Notes: generated by a model from the letters alone, not told the origin. Counted from the first letter of the stretch, positions 32,141 to 42,158 are shown. The stretch: 44,357 nt of DNA from Acidobacteriota bacterium (GCA_018897435.1 JAHIKI010000036.1:1-44357); one strand, 5' to 3'. Numbers and translations are program-made.

Positions 32141-33695
32141 CCTTGCCTCCCTTGACGCTTTCCACGGCAATCACATTGCCCTTGATCTTGTCCTTCAAGC
32201 TTTTGATCTTTTTATCGCTCTTCAGGTCCTGGACGATCCGGCTTTCATCCGCAGCGGTTTTTTGTGGCTGGAGAACGACCTCCAAGCCGATCTCTTTGCC
32301 CGCCAGGTCCTGAACCACTTCAAGCAGGTAGGGCTTGTTCTCTTTCAACATCTTGCCGGCGTTTTCAAAATTGGCGCCCACTTCAATGACCAGCGCATTG
32401 TCGCGCACGACCAGGGATGAAGAGCTCAACACCGAAGCCAGGCGCGGTTTTTCTTTTTCGATTCGCGTTTTCAGCTCCGGTAGCCAATCTCCATCCCCGA
32501 CCTTGGCCGGCGGACTCTCAAGCGGCCTGGCCTGGGACGGCGCGGTCGTCGTCAGCGGTGTCGGCTTCAGGTCCTTGATTTTTTTTAAGTATTCTTCGAT
32601 GCTGACCAGGGCCGAAAAATAGCTCAGTTTTAAAAACATGTATTCCAGGATGATGGAAGGGTGTTCGGTATTGCGGATGGTTTGCTCCAATTCTTTCACC
32701 GCATTGAAAAACCTGAGCAGCTCCACTTCGTTGACTCCCTTGACGATATCCTTGATCTCGGTGATGTTTTCCGGATTCAGGTTATGCAGCCGCTCGGCGT
32801 CGGGAATGGACTTGATGACGATCACGTCACGGATAAAACGCAGGTATTCGGTATAAAAAAAGCGCAGGTCGGTGCCGCGTTCGATCAGCTGGTTGATCTG
32901 CTCGATAATGCCTTTGCGGTTCTGGCTGAAAACGTGCCGGGTCAGAATGATGAATGTTTCCTCGGCAATGATCCCCAGTATCGCCACTACATCGTCATCC
33001 TTGACGTCGCCCCTGGAAATGGCGATGGCCTGATCAAGAATTTTTTTGGCGTCGCGCAGGCTGCCTTCGGCCGATTTGGCGATCAGGTACAGGGAATATT
33101 CTGATATTTTGATCGTTTCCTTTTGGCAGATATCCTTTAGAACCTGCTTGATGACCTCGAAGGGAATGCGCTTGAACTCAAAATGCTGGCAGCGGGAAAC
33201 AATGGTGGCCGGGATCTTGTGGAAATCGGTCGTGGCCATGATGAAAATGGTATGCTCGGGAGGCTCCTCAATGGTTTTGAGCAAAGCGTTCCATGCCGCG
33301 TTGGACAGCATGTGCACTTCGTCGATGACCACGATGCGGAAACGGTTTTTCAAAGGCTTGTATTTGACCGTTTCACGCAGGCTGCGCACCTCGTTGACGC
33401 CGTTGTTGGAAGCCCCGTCGATCTCCATGTAGTCGGCAGAATTATCTTCGGTGATCTCCATGCAGGTCTGGCATTGGTTGCAGGGCTCGATGGCCGGTCC
33501 TTTTTCGCAGTTCAGCGCTTTGGCCAGGATGCGGGCCGACGAAGTTTTGCCGACCCCCTTCATGCCGGAAAAGATCAGGGCCGGATATACCTTGTTCATG
33601 GCAATGGCATTTTGCAGGGTTTTGCTGATGCTGGCCTGACCGATCAGTTCGGCGAATTTCTGCGGCCGGTATTTTCTGGCTAAGGCGAGGTACAT
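32133..33695 (-). CDS. dnaX: DNA polymerase III subunit gamma/tau
   Basis: 520 residues. This AAA+ clamp-loader subunit has [18 protein letters not shown], Walker [10 protein letters not shown], a zinc knuckle CNQCQTC, Walker B IDEVHML and the SRC box ([10 protein letters not shown]). The C-terminal part from about 370 is shorter than in E. coli tau and holds a Pro/Thr-rich linker, so the product may serve mainly as gamma/tau without long partner domains. No obvious A-run frameshift site is seen. It begins 21 bases after the SRP RNA gene and probably shares its transcript. Confidence 0.96.
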   Translation of the reverse strand: MYLALARKYRPQKFAELIGQASISKTLQNAIAMNKVYPALIFSGMKGVGKTSSARILAKALNCEKGPAIEPCNQCQTCMEITEDNSADYMEIDGASNNGVNEVRSLRETVKYKPLKNRFRIVVIDEVHMLSNAAWNALLKTIEEPPEHTIFIMATTDFHKIPATIVSRCQHFEFKRIPFEVIKQVLKDICQKETIKISEYSLYLIAKSAEGSLRDAKKILDQAIAISRGDVKDDDVVAILGIIAEETFIILTRHVFSQNRKGIIEQINQLIERGTDLRFFYTEYLRFIRDVIVIKSIPDAERLHNLNPENITEIKDIVKGVNEVELLRFFNAVKELEQTIRNTEHPSIILEYMFLKLSYFSALVSIEEYLKKIKDLKPTPLTTTAPSQARPLESPPAKVGDGDWLPELKTRIEKEKPRLASVLSSSSLVVRDNALVIEVGANFENAGKMLKENKPYLLEVVQDLAGKEIGLEVVLQPQKTAADESRIVQDLKSDKKIKSLKDKIKGNVIAVESVKGGKDA

Positions 33696-33716
33696 ATTAT
33701 TTTCTCATTTTTAAAA

Positions 33717-33814
33717 GGCTCAGGAAATCCCGGACACCTGCGAAATTCTACTTATTGCTGCTACCTTTCGGTCCTGACAAGGTTCATAGGTTCGCACCGC
33801 CGGGCTCCTGAGCC
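33717..33814 (-). ncRNA. ffs: Signal recognition particle RNA, small bacterial type
   Basis: On the minus strand GGCTCAGGA pairs with TCCTGAGCC at the ends, and the conserved apical part GTCAGGACCGAAAGGTAGCA holds the GGAA-type tetraloop region and the asymmetric loop bound by Ffh. The length of 98 bases fits the 4.5S form without an Alu domain. A short T-run (TTTT) follows. Confidence 0.93.
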
Positions 33815-33867
33815 TTGTTCTCTTTTTGGCAAAGACCTTTTGCGGTCCTTTGAGGAACAGGCATCTT

Positions 33868-33954
<87 letters not shown>

Positions 33955-33966
33955 TAACAAAATATC

Positions 33967-33995
33967 ATTTTATAATTTATTTGGCTGGAATGCAA
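33967..33995 (-). promoter_or_regulatory. Promoter of tRNA-Ser and SRP RNA
   Basis: TTGCAT (33995-33990), a 17-base spacer and TAAAAT (33972-33967), 12 bases before the tRNA. Confidence 0.55.
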
Positions 33996-34012
33996 GAGCT
34001 TAACCGAACTAT

Positions 34013-34128
34013 CGTGATGCGTGATGCGTAAGGCGTGATGAGAAGCGGCAATAGTTCAAAATAATCAATGATTCTTTCTCTTCAACATGACGCATAGCGA
34101 AGTTCTGTAATTTCGTTCACGCCTAACG
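34013..34128. repeat. Imperfect inverted repeat with TGATGCG tandem
   Basis: CGTGATGCGTGATGCGTAAG at 34013 onward and GGCGTGATG are mirrored by ATGACGCATAGCG (34087) and TTCACGCCTAACG (34115). The element occupies most of the 200-base gap between tRNA-Ser and the GH13 gene. It may be a decayed miniature transposon; no gene is present. Confidence 0.42.
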
Positions 34129-34161
34129 AAAAGGGCGGGGCCGCAGAGTGAACTTTATGCT

Positions 34162-37100
34162 TTATTTGGCAGTGAATTGATCGAGTGTTTCAATAAAGAT
34201 TTCCAGCCTGTATTTCGCTTTCGCTGCCAAAACAGGCAGATAACTCATCAAATTCAGGGTCTCGGCCACTGACCTTCCTCTTTCCTGAAATTTTGCTGCA
34301 CCTTGGCGAAAGTATTCCCATAAAATCAGGGCGGTCAGCCAATGGCGGTAACTCTCGAATTCCTCTTTGCTGAAATACAAATCGTTCTGAAAACTATTGA
34401 CCTGCAGCAGGGTCTGCACATCACTGTCACGGAACATGTTTTTGATCAAATTTCCCGTATCCGCCGCAAGGCTCTTCCCCGCCTCCCCTTCTGCGGCGAC
34501 ATTTTCACGGATCCGTTCAATAAAACCGCAGGCAATGCGTATCATACGCAAAGAAGGTTCAATCCTGTTTTCCACGACCCCCCAGCCGCGTATGATATCG
34601 GCTATGACAGTGTCCAGCAGCCATTCATCGAACAAAGCACGGTCGTCCGGCCGCTTTTCGGTATCCATCTCTACTAGACATCGCGCGTAAAGCCCTAAAA
34701 GGAAAAGTCGTGCCGATTCCCCATTCTCCCTAAACTGTTTTTGCAGGTATTTTTTAGTTGTCTGCACGTCATCCGCCGCTTTTTTTGAGTGCCCTTTATC
34801 CGGGCGGAAAAGCGTTCGCAGGGCAAACAGCTCCTCAATGAGCATTTCAACGGCTTTACGGTTGCCGGCCGCAGACTTGTCTTGTCCGGGGGCATGGGAA
34901 ATCAGGTTTTTTATTTTTTCTTCCAGTTCCTGCCACAGTTCGCCTTCCTTTTTGCTGCCCGGCCGTCCATGAAAAACAGCCAATTGCCTGGCCAAAATTT
35001 CGGGATGGCACAACTCCCGCAGGGCGTGGTGCAAGGGCAGCAGGGCCATTTCCCGGCCGGCCTTTTCCAAACTGGCAACGCCGCGCCCCTGCAGATAGGC
35101 AGCCAGACGAGCCAGGTGCCCGTCAGTGTCTTCGGCCATTTCCCTGAAATCAATAAAGACATGGGTCTGGTAGGCATGCAGCTCGATCGCCAGTCCCTGG
35201 GCAAACAGATCGCTGTTGCCGCGGATATACTCCAGCCCTGAGACCAGATCGTGAAAAACCACGAACCAGCCGGGCTGGTCGCGCAATCCCAGTCCCTGGC
35301 CGAGATTTTTGCGCTGCAGCGAGCGGGCGCCGCCGGGACGGTCTTCGCCGGCAAAGGCTGCTGACATGTTTATCCAGCCCGAGGTACTGGCAAAGCGGTT
35401 GTGTACCACCACCAGGCAGCGTTCGCTTTCATGGCGGTTGGAGAAGGCGATCACGTTCTCGTCCACCACGCCGCCATGCTGGTAAAAATCATACAACATA
35501 AAATCACTCAGCCCGGAAAAAAGCGCCCGGTTGCGCAACAGCGGAAAGATCTGCCGCTCGTGGCGGCGGATTAAATCCTCGTCGGCGTGTTCATCCAGGT
35601 AAGCCCGGCGGTACTCCATGCCGTATTTTTCCGCGAAACCTTCGATCTGGCCGTGGCCGAACATCGGCAAACCCGGCAGGGCGGCCATCAGGGTGCAGGC
35701 GCAGAAATATTTGTCATCCTTGCCGAACTGGGCTAACGCGGTCTCTTCATCCGGGTTGTTCATGAAATTGACGAAACGCTTCAGAATTTCGGGATTGAAT
35801 TCCAAGACGTTTTTCAGCGAAGTGCGGAATTTGGCGTTCTCCTCGTCTTTCAGGAAATTCATGAAGGCGCTGTTGTATACACGGTGCATGCCCAAGCTGC
35901 GCACAAAATAAGATTCCATCAGCCAGAACGCTTCGGCCAGCAGCAGGGTGTCGGGAATTTCCGCTCCCACGCGATCGACCACTTCCCGCCAGAATTCTGC
36001 GGGCAACACCTCATCGAAATGCTCCTGGGTCATCCCTAGTCCGGCCCGCGAAGGGATGTCGCCGCCGCTGCCCGGCCTGGGGAACCAGAGCCGCTGAAAA
36101 TGCCTGCGCGTCAGGGTCATGGCAGCATCAAAACGAATGATGGGGAATTTCCTGGCCACGGCCAGAATGGTCTGCATGACCGCCTCGCGGACATCGGGCC
36201 GCAGGTAATTAAGTTGGGCCGTATCGTTCCAGGGCATGCGTGTGCCATCATTGCCGTGATAAATGTAGCGCACCGCTCCGCTGCGGCGGTCCACCCACTT
36301 GAAGACCACCGCGGCGTCGCTGCGATCATAGTAATGATCTTCCAGATAGATCGCCGTCCGCGGGTCGCTGGAAATATCCTCGCCGCTGAAACTGTAAGCG
36401 GGAAAGGGGCTGTGATCCAGTGAAACGAACCAATCGGGATGTTCGCTTACCCAGGGCGAATCAATGCCCATGTGGTTTGGTACCATGTCGGAAGCCAGCC
36501 TGATGCCCCGGGCCCAGGCACGCTGTTTTAAATTTTGCAAAGCCGCGTCTCCGCCCAGATCGGCGGCAATTTCATAGCGATACAGAGAATAGGCCGAGGC
36601 CATGGCTTCAGGATTGCCGCATTTCTGCTTGATGCGGCGCGAGGCCGGGCTGCGTTCCCAGACACCGATCAGCCAAAGCCCGCTGATGCCCCAGCGGGCA
36701 AGCTGGTCCAATTCTTCGTCCGGTATCTGCTCCAGGGTGGCGAGCGGACGGCCGTACTTTTTGCTGAGCTGATCCAGCCATACATACACGGTTTTGGCCA
36801 GCAACACCAGGCGGGGCATCCATTCCCGGTCAGCCGAAAACCTCTCAACCTCCTCGCCGTCAGCGCTTCCCGTCCCGGTAGTCCGGGCTGTGAAAACCGC
36901 AGCCGGACCCGGACCGGGGAAATACTTTTTTTCATCTTCTTTGATCAGGTCCAGGCTGCAAAGCAAGCGGTCGGCATACCTGTCCAGCAGCAAGCCCCAT
37001 TTTTCCTTTATATAGCGAAGCTGCCCCGATAACGATTCGGGATAGGCCAGGGCGGGACTTCTGAGCATAGCGACCAGGTTCTGCCCATCCGGACCGAAAG

Positions 37101-37767
37101 GGGGCATGCTTGAAAAAAATTCTTTCGCCTGGGCCATGAGCCGCTGGTAATCCGATTCCTGGGCCAGGCCGCTGTCGTCGAACAACTCGCGGAAAGGAGA
37201 AAAGGCCGGGTTCAAGTTCTCCAGCCAAAGCAGGAGCATCTCTTCCAGCACCGTTTCGCGGTTGAAAATCCCCTTGCTCGTTCCCAGCATGTATTCCTCA
37301 ACACTGACCTGTTCCTGATAAACCGCCTGCGGCGGAAATTCAGTGCAAAAGCGTATCAAGGTTTTGCGCACAATGTTGGCGCCCAGATTTTTTTCCAGAT
37401 CGGCCATGAGCATTTTGAATACCTGCGGCCGAGCCTGCGCTTCGTAAAGTGAAACCACGTAGTGCAGGATCTCGTCGATCAGGCCCATGGCATTCATTGA
37501 CCCGGCCCGAACCGCCTTTTCCGGGAAACGCTCCAGGTCGCGTTTTTCATTCATTTTCTGGGCAACGACGCGGACGGCCTGGTAATCGGCCAGGATCACG
37601 TTGCTGGAAAGGGAAAAAAGAGCCTGGTTGAATTGAAAACGACGGCGGCTGGCCCGGGAAACGTGGAACTCTTTTGCAGGTCCGGGCCGTTGCGGACAAA
37701 GAGAATCCCCTAATTTGGTCAGCCATATATCGAAACTCATGGGATTTGAACTCGGCGTTATTTTCAT
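34162..37767 (-). CDS. Very large GH13-type alpha-amylase-family protein
   Basis: 1201 residues, far above the usual 450-700. The GH13 barrel spans about 355-800 and its conserved regions are visible: region I DMVPNH (427-432), region II RFDAAM with nucleophile Asp547, region III LLLAEAFW with acid/base Glu612, and region IV FMNNPDEE with Asp673, where the usual His before the Asp is Pro. ISGLWLIGVWERSPASRRIK marks the substrate entry helix. The first 340 residues and the last 350 are mainly helical and unmatched. There is no signal peptide, so it is probably cytoplasmic alpha-glucan or maltooligosaccharide metabolism. No other glycogen gene is adjacent. Confidence 0.85.
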   Translation of the reverse strand: MKITPSSNPMSFDIWLTKLGDSLCPQRPGPAKEFHVSRASRRRFQFNQALFSLSSNVILADYQAVRVVAQKMNEKRDLERFPEKAVRAGSMNAMGLIDEILHYVVSLYEAQARPQVFKMLMADLEKNLGANIVRKTLIRFCTEFPPQAVYQEQVSVEEYMLGTSKGIFNRETVLEEMLLLWLENLNPAFSPFRELFDDSGLAQESDYQRLMAQAKEFFSSMPPFGPDGQNLVAMLRSPALAYPESLSGQLRYIKEKWGLLLDRYADRLLCSLDLIKEDEKKYFPGPGPAAVFTARTTGTGSADGEEVERFSADREWMPRLVLLAKTVYVWLDQLSKKYGRPLATLEQIPDEELDQLARWGISGLWLIGVWERSPASRRIKQKCGNPEAMASAYSLYRYEIAADLGGDAALQNLKQRAWARGIRLASDMVPNHMGIDSPWVSEHPDWFVSLDHSPFPAYSFSGEDISSDPRTAIYLEDHYYDRSDAAVVFKWVDRRSGAVRYIYHGNDGTRMPWNDTAQLNYLRPDVREAVMQTILAVARKFPIIRFDAAMTLTRRHFQRLWFPRPGSGGDIPSRAGLGMTQEHFDEVLPAEFWREVVDRVGAEIPDTLLLAEAFWLMESYFVRSLGMHRVYNSAFMNFLKDEENAKFRTSLKNVLEFNPEILKRFVNFMNNPDEETALAQFGKDDKYFCACTLMAALPGLPMFGHGQIEGFAEKYGMEYRRAYLDEHADEDLIRRHERQIFPLLRNRALFSGLSDFMLYDFYQHGGVVDENVIAFSNRHESERCLVVVHNRFASTSGWINMSAAFAGEDRPGGARSLQRKNLGQGLGLRDQPGWFVVFHDLVSGLEYIRGNSDLFAQGLAIELHAYQTHVFIDFREMAEDTDGHLARLAAYLQGRGVASLEKAGREMALLPLHHALRELCHPEILARQLAVFHGRPGSKKEGELWQELEEKIKNLISHAPGQDKSAAGNRKAVEMLIEELFALRTLFRPDKGHSKKAADDVQTTKKYLQKQFRENGESARLFLLGLYARCLVEMDTEKRPDDRALFDEWLLDTVIADIIRGWGVVENRIEPSLRMIRIACGFIERIRENVAAEGEAGKSLAADTGNLIKNMFRDSDVQTLLQVNSFQNDLYFSKEEFESYRHWLTALILWEYFRQGAAKFQERGRSVAETLNLMSYLPVLAAKAKYRLEIFIETLDQFTAK

Positions 37768-37874
37768 TTCCAGTGAAGACCGGCCGGCCTGACCTCCTTA
37801 TTCCACGGAACATAACGAACCCAGGTTTCCACGATAGCACAAACCGGAAAAAAAAGGAATGGAGCGAGCGGGCC

Positions 37875-39116
37875 TCAGGTTGAAGCCGGACCAGGCTTCC
37901 AGAATGCGAACAGCAGCAGCGCCAGAGAGGCCATGGCCGCGCCGAAATAAAATGGGGCCGCCGGCCCGAAGCCGGCCCACTTTCCCAATCCGCTCCAGAG
38001 GATACCGGCCAGGATCGAAGCAGGCAGATCGCTGAGCCCGAGTACGGCATTATAGGTCCCGAAAGCCATGCCGCGTGATTCGGTTGGGACCAGGTCGGTC
38101 ACCAGGGCCTTGGCCGTACCATAGCTCAAGCCGTAATAGGCACCGTAAATGACATACAAAATGACGATATGCACGGCGGAACGGGCTTGGGCCAGGCCAA
38201 GGTAGGTCAAGGCATACAAGGCCCAACCGGCCATAATGACGCGGCGCCGGCCGATGCGGTCTGACAGTTTTCCGGCCGGCAGGGAGATCACGGTATAGAC
38301 AAAATTAAAGGCGATCAACATGGCAAAGATTCCAGCGATGGACAGGCCGCGTTCCTGGGCGCGCAAAATGATAAAAGCGTCGGAAGAGTTGCCTAGTTCA
38401 AATATCCCGACAATGACAACAAAACAACGGAACCTTTTACCCAAAGGTTTGAAAGCGAACCTGGGAAGCCGGCCATCGCCGCCGATCTTTGTTTCCTTGG
38501 CGGCCAGGGCCAGAATGACCACCGCTGCCGCCGCCGGTAACAGGCTGGCCAGGACCAGGATGCGAAAAGTGCCGGCCAGCAACTCACCGCCGCCTTTTTG
38601 CAGGTACCAGACAATGGCCAGGCCGATGAGCAGTCCGAAAAAAGCACCTGCCGTATCGGCGGCGCGGTGAAAGCCAAAAGCGAAGCCGCGCTGGGAAGCG
38701 GGCGTTGAATCGGCCACCAGGGCGTCGCGCGGGGCGGTGCGCACACCCTTGCCGATGCGGTCTCCCCAACGGGCCGCGGCCACCATGCCCCAGGAATTGG
38801 CGAAATAAAAAAGCGGCTTGCTCAACGTCGAGATCCCGTAACCCAGGACTGCCAACAGCTTTCTTTTTTTCAATTTGTCGGACAACCAGCCTGAATAAAG
38901 TTTTACAAAACTGGAAGTGGATTCGGCCACGCCTTCGATCAATCCGATCACGCTGGTTTTGACTCCCAGAACATTCTTCAGGAAAAGCGGCAGGGTATTG
39001 ATGATCATTTCACTGGAAACATCGGTCAGGAAACTGGTGATGCTGACAACCCAGACATTGCGCGGCAGTTTTTTTGATTTTTTTTCTTTTTCTATATGCG
39101 ACTCCTTTTTTATCAT
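37875..39116 (-). CDS. MFS transporter
   Basis: 413 residues, about 12 membrane helices. WVVSITSFLTDVSSEMI in helix 1, GWLSDKLKKRKLLAVLGY as loop 2-3 motif A, GDRIGKGVRTAPRDALVAD, and GKLSDRIGRRRVIMAGW in the second half. The group is often annotated as a multidrug or sugar-type MFS carrier; the substrate is unknown. The first 18 residues are very basic. It lies about 100 bases upstream of the GH13 gene on the same strand, so a sugar link is possible but unproven. Confidence 0.88.
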   Translation of the reverse strand: MIKKESHIEKEKKSKKLPRNVWVVSITSFLTDVSSEMIINTLPLFLKNVLGVKTSVIGLIEGVAESTSSFVKLYSGWLSDKLKKRKLLAVLGYGISTLSKPLFYFANSWGMVAAARWGDRIGKGVRTAPRDALVADSTPASQRGFAFGFHRAADTAGAFFGLLIGLAIVWYLQKGGGELLAGTFRILVLASLLPAAAAVVILALAAKETKIGGDGRLPRFAFKPLGKRFRCFVVIVGIFELGNSSDAFIILRAQERGLSIAGIFAMLIAFNFVYTVISLPAGKLSDRIGRRRVIMAGWALYALTYLGLAQARSAVHIVILYVIYGAYYGLSYGTAKALVTDLVPTESRGMAFGTYNAVLGLSDLPASILAGILWSGLGKWAGFGPAAPFYFGAAMASLALLLFAFWKPGPAST

Positions 39117-39256
39117 CAGAAATAAGGATTATATAAAAAAGATTTATTTAAATACACAATTTTTAATATTATTCGTGCGCATTTTTTTTAGGGATCAGGT
39201 TTAAATCCAATTATCTAAATCTAAGGAAAGATTTGAATCTTTTGGCTGTGATATAC

Positions 39257-39295
39257 GGGAGGGTTTAACCCCCTGAAGGGGGCGCGAACCCTCCC
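39257..39295. repeat. Family C double hairpin, second copy
   Basis: Outer arms GGGAGGGTT and AACCCTCCC enclose CCCCCT and AGGGGG. It differs from 21019-21057 only in the unpaired bases (TAACCCC/TGACCCC and TGAAGG/TAAAGG). It ends about 20 bases before the znuA -35 box. Confidence 0.85.
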
Positions 39296-39313
39296 CTACT
39301 TCCTCACAATCAA

Positions 39314-39342
39314 TTTACTCCAGGGACTGATTCTGATACAAT
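39314..39342 (+). promoter_or_regulatory. Promoter of the znuACB operon, near-leaderless
   Basis: TTTACT (39314-39319), a 17-base spacer and TACAAT (39337-39342); ATG follows after ten bases, leaving a leader of about three or four bases and no ribosome site. No Zur-like palindrome was found. Confidence 0.52.
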
Positions 39343-39352
39343 TACTGCGATC

Positions 39353-40273
39353 ATGAAAAATGGATCTCGTTTTTTGCTTTGCCGCTGGCTCCTTGTGATC
39401 TTGCTGCTGCCTGCAATCAGCGGCTCGGCCGCAGCCGAAAAAGAAAGCAAACGCATGACGCTGGCGGCGACCATTTTCCCGATAGTCGATATCACTCGCC
39501 GCATCGCTGGCCCTGACATACGCGTGGTCCAGATCCTGCCGGCCGGGGCCTCGCCCCATACCTTCGACCTGACCCCCGGCCAGGTCAGGGAACTGCAGGA
39601 GGCACGATTCATTTTTAAGATCGGCGGTGTGGATGACTGGATCGACAGCGTAGCCGACAGCCTGCCGCGGGCGGTGATCATTTCCCTGCATAAGTACGTC
39701 ACCCTTAGACCCATGGCGGAAAAGGGACACGACCACGGCTCGGCCACGGCCTCCTTGCACGCGGAATTCGATCCCCATTACTGGCTGCGCGCGGATAACG
39801 GAGCGGTCATCGCCAAAAAAATTGCCGCGGCGCTGGTCGAAGCCGACCCGGCCCGGGCCGGCACCTATAAAACGAATTTGGCGGATTACAGCAAGCAACT
39901 GGATGCTTTGCACCAGGAGATAAAAAAAGATTTTTCCAGCCTTAAAAACAACAGGATGATGGTTTTCCATGACGCCTGGCGTTATTTCGCTGGCGCTTAC
40001 GGCCTGGAGATCACGGCGGTCTTCCAAACTTCGCCGGGGCGGGAGCCCACGCCCCGCGACATGCAGGAACTGTACTCCCAAGTCAAACACTTCGGCCTCA
40101 AAGCCATTTTTTCCGAGCCGCAACTTTCAACCGCCAGCCTGGAACCCATGCTGGAAGATCTGGGACTGGAATTGGTCGTCCTGGATCCGCTCGGTGGGAC
40201 CGTTGCCAACGATTCGTATGCCCGCATGTTACGCCGCAACGCCCAGGCCATACTCGGCGCTTTGGGCCGCTGA
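39353..40273 (+). CDS. znuA: Zinc/manganese ABC transporter substrate-binding protein
   Basis: 306 residues with a signal peptide (LVILLLPAISGSAAA), so periplasmic. It belongs to the cluster A-I metal-binding proteins. Likely metal ligands are His69 in AGASPHTFDL, His142 in EFDPHYWL, His206 in MVFHDAW and Asp277 in VVLDPLGG. The His-rich loop of typical ZnuA is only GHDHGS (125-130). The choice between Zn and Mn is not certain, though three His ligands favour zinc. It leads a three-gene operon with the ATPase and permease. Confidence 0.9.
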   Translation: MKNGSRFLLCRWLLVILLLPAISGSAAAEKESKRMTLAATIFPIVDITRRIAGPDIRVVQILPAGASPHTFDLTPGQVRELQEARFIFKIGGVDDWIDSVADSLPRAVIISLHKYVTLRPMAEKGHDHGSATASLHAEFDPHYWLRADNGAVIAKKIAAALVEADPARAGTYKTNLADYSKQLDALHQEIKKDFSSLKNNRMMVFHDAWRYFAGAYGLEITAVFQTSPGREPTPRDMQELYSQVKHFGLKAIFSEPQLSTASLEPMLEDLGLELVVLDPLGGTVANDSYARMLRRNAQAILGALGR

Positions 40274-40281
40274 ACAATGCC

Positions 40282-40989
40282 ATGTCACCTGTACTGGAAG
40301 TAAAAGATCTGACCGTGCGCTTTGCCGGGTGCACGGCCCTTGAAGGCGTCAGTTTCACCATTGAAAAAGATGCGATTATTGCCGTGATCGGACCCAACGG
40401 CTCGGGAAAAACTACCCTGCTGAAAGCCATCCTGGGCCTGGTCCCATTTCAGGGCGAGATCCGCGTCTTTGCCAAGCCGGTGCGCCAGGTACTGCCGCAG
40501 GTGGGATATGTACCGCAACGATTCGCCTTTGACAGCACCTTCCCCCTGACCGTCGAAGAATTCATCAACCTGACCTGCCGGACTCCGGAAAAACTTCCTC
40601 TCGGCGGCGTTCTCGACCAAGTGGGCATGAAGGAGTTCAAGGGCAAGCTGATCGGCGAACTTTCCGGAGGGCAGCTGCAGCGGGTCCTGCTGGCCCACGC
40701 CCTGGTGCACCGCCCCAGGATCCTCTTTCTCGACGAGGCGACCAGCGGCATTGATATCGAGGGCTTGGGCGACTTCTATTCTACCATCCAGCGCTTGAAC
40801 CGCGAGCACGGCGTGACCGTCATGATGGTTTCCCACGAGATCAACATGGTCTACAAATTCACCGACCGCATCATCTGCCTGAATCGCGACCTGGTCTCCC
40901 ACGGCGAGACGCGGACGGCCCTGACCAGGGAGGTTTTGAAAAAACTGTATGGCGACAGCGCCGATCTGAGAGATCACAGCCATGATTGA
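40282..40989 (+). CDS. znuC: Metal ABC transporter ATP-binding protein
   Basis: 235 residues. Walker A GPNGSGKTT, Q-loop in QVGYVPQRFAF, signature LSGGQLQRVLLAHAL, Walker B ILFLDEATSG and the H-loop MMVSHE. It drives import through ZnuB. The start is nine bases after the znuA stop region and the stop overlaps znuB by eight bases. Confidence 0.93.
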   Translation: MSPVLEVKDLTVRFAGCTALEGVSFTIEKDAIIAVIGPNGSGKTTLLKAILGLVPFQGEIRVFAKPVRQVLPQVGYVPQRFAFDSTFPLTVEEFINLTCRTPEKLPLGGVLDQVGMKEFKGKLIGELSGGQLQRVLLAHALVHRPRILFLDEATSGIDIEGLGDFYSTIQRLNREHGVTVMMVSHEINMVYKFTDRIICLNRDLVSHGETRTALTREVLKKLYGDSADLRDHSHD

Positions 40990-41818
40990 ACTGCTGCAAT
41001 TGCCTTTCATGCAACGGGCCCTGATCGCCTGCCTGTTCCTGGGCGTGCTGCTGGCCTATCTTGGCATCTTTGTCACTTTGCGTAAAATGGCTTTTTTCAG
41101 CGACGGCGTCGCCCATGCCGCCCTGGCCGGAGCGGCCATCGGGCTGCTGACCCGCTTCAGCCCGCTGATTTCAGCCCTGATCTTCAGCATGCTTCTGGCT
41201 TGCCTGATCTACTGGCTCGAAAAGAAAAGCAGTCTTTCCAGCGACGCCATCATCGGCATCCTGTTCACCAGCGGCATGGCCCTGGGCATCGTGCTGATCA
41301 GCTTGCGCAAGGGCTACCAACCCGAACTGCTCGGCTATCTTTTCGGCAACATCCTGGCCATCCGCCACCAGGACCTGGTCCTGATCGTAATCCTGGCCGT
41401 CCTGATCCTGGCCTTCATCATCCGCCACAAGCGCAAACTGACCCTGCTGGCCCTGGACGGGGAAATGGCCTACATGGCCGGCGTCAACCCCGATTTCTAC
41501 CAGTTGCTGCTCTACGTCATGCTGGCCTGCGCCCTGGTACTGGGCATCCGCGTCATGGGCGTCATCCTGGTCAGCGCCATCCTGATTGTCCCGGTTTCCA
41601 CCGCCCGCCTTTTCAGCCGCTCCTTTAAAGCGCTGACCCTGTGGACGGCGGTGATCGCCGAGAGCGTCATGATCGGCGGGCTGCTGCTTTCCTACTATCT
41701 GAACCTGCCCAGCGGTGCGGTGATCGTTCTCGCCGGCAGCACGATTTTTTCCTTGACCTTCATCGCCCACTCCCTGCGCCGGAGCCGGCTCCAGAAAGGG
41801 AAGAGCCCAACGCAATGA
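40982..41818 (+). CDS. znuB: Metal ABC transporter permease
   Basis: 278 residues with eight or nine membrane helices of the ABC-3 family. LPFMQRALIACLFLGVLLAY at the start, FSDGVAHAALAGAAIGLLTR as the conserved channel helix, and ALVLGIRVMGVILVSAILIV near the end. Coupled to znuC by overlap. The tail is basic (RRSRLQKGKSPTQ). Confidence 0.93.
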   Translation: MIELLQLPFMQRALIACLFLGVLLAYLGIFVTLRKMAFFSDGVAHAALAGAAIGLLTRFSPLISALIFSMLLACLIYWLEKKSSLSSDAIIGILFTSGMALGIVLISLRKGYQPELLGYLFGNILAIRHQDLVLIVILAVLILAFIIRHKRKLTLLALDGEMAYMAGVNPDFYQLLLYVMLACALVLGIRVMGVILVSAILIVPVSTARLFSRSFKALTLWTAVIAESVMIGGLLLSYYLNLPSGAVIVLAGSTIFSLTFIAHSLRRSRLQKGKSPTQ

Positions 41819-41920
41819 GAATCATTATAACTCCCATATATTTTTTTTTGGATGAAAAGATTCCCCGCGCTAAAATTTCATGATTGGATCTTGGATATCG
41901 ATGCGGGCTGAATGAAAAAA

Positions 41921-41996
41921 TGGCTCCTCAGGAGGGACTTGAACCCCCAACCTTATGGTTAACAGCCATCTGCTCTACCGATTGAGCTACTGAGGA
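41921..41996 (-). tRNA. tRNA-Asn(GTT)
   Basis: 76 bases including an encoded CCA, unlike the other tRNAs here. Acceptor TCCTCAG/CTGAGGA, anticodon stem GATGG/CCAT with loop CTGTTAA (anticodon GTT), T-arm GGGGGTTCAAGTCCC. Confidence 0.96.
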
Positions 41997-42007
41997 ACCC
42001 GATGATA

Positions 42008-42036
42008 TAAATACCAAAATTATTGATGGTTGTCAA
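42008..42036 (-). promoter_or_regulatory. Promoter of tRNA-Asn
   Basis: TTGACA (42036-42031), a 17-base spacer and TATTTA (42013-42008), about 12 bases before the tRNA. Confidence 0.68.
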
Positions 42037-42158
42037 TAGCGATTTCCGTTGAGTTTTTCTTTGAAATGGGACTTGAATCATCCCAATGGCGGACCTCCTG
42101 AGGAGCCATTATAACTGGACTTTTCACCTCCCCCTTATTTTTTTCCAAAACCGAATCC

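Noticed and set aside
39301-39352. Zur or Fur operator before znuA
   Set aside because: No palindrome of the known Zur/Fur type is visible; only the promoter boxes are supported.
41171-41815. Minus-strand open frame opposite znuB
   Set aside because: Asp/Gln/His-rich shadow of a hydrophobic gene, no start signals.
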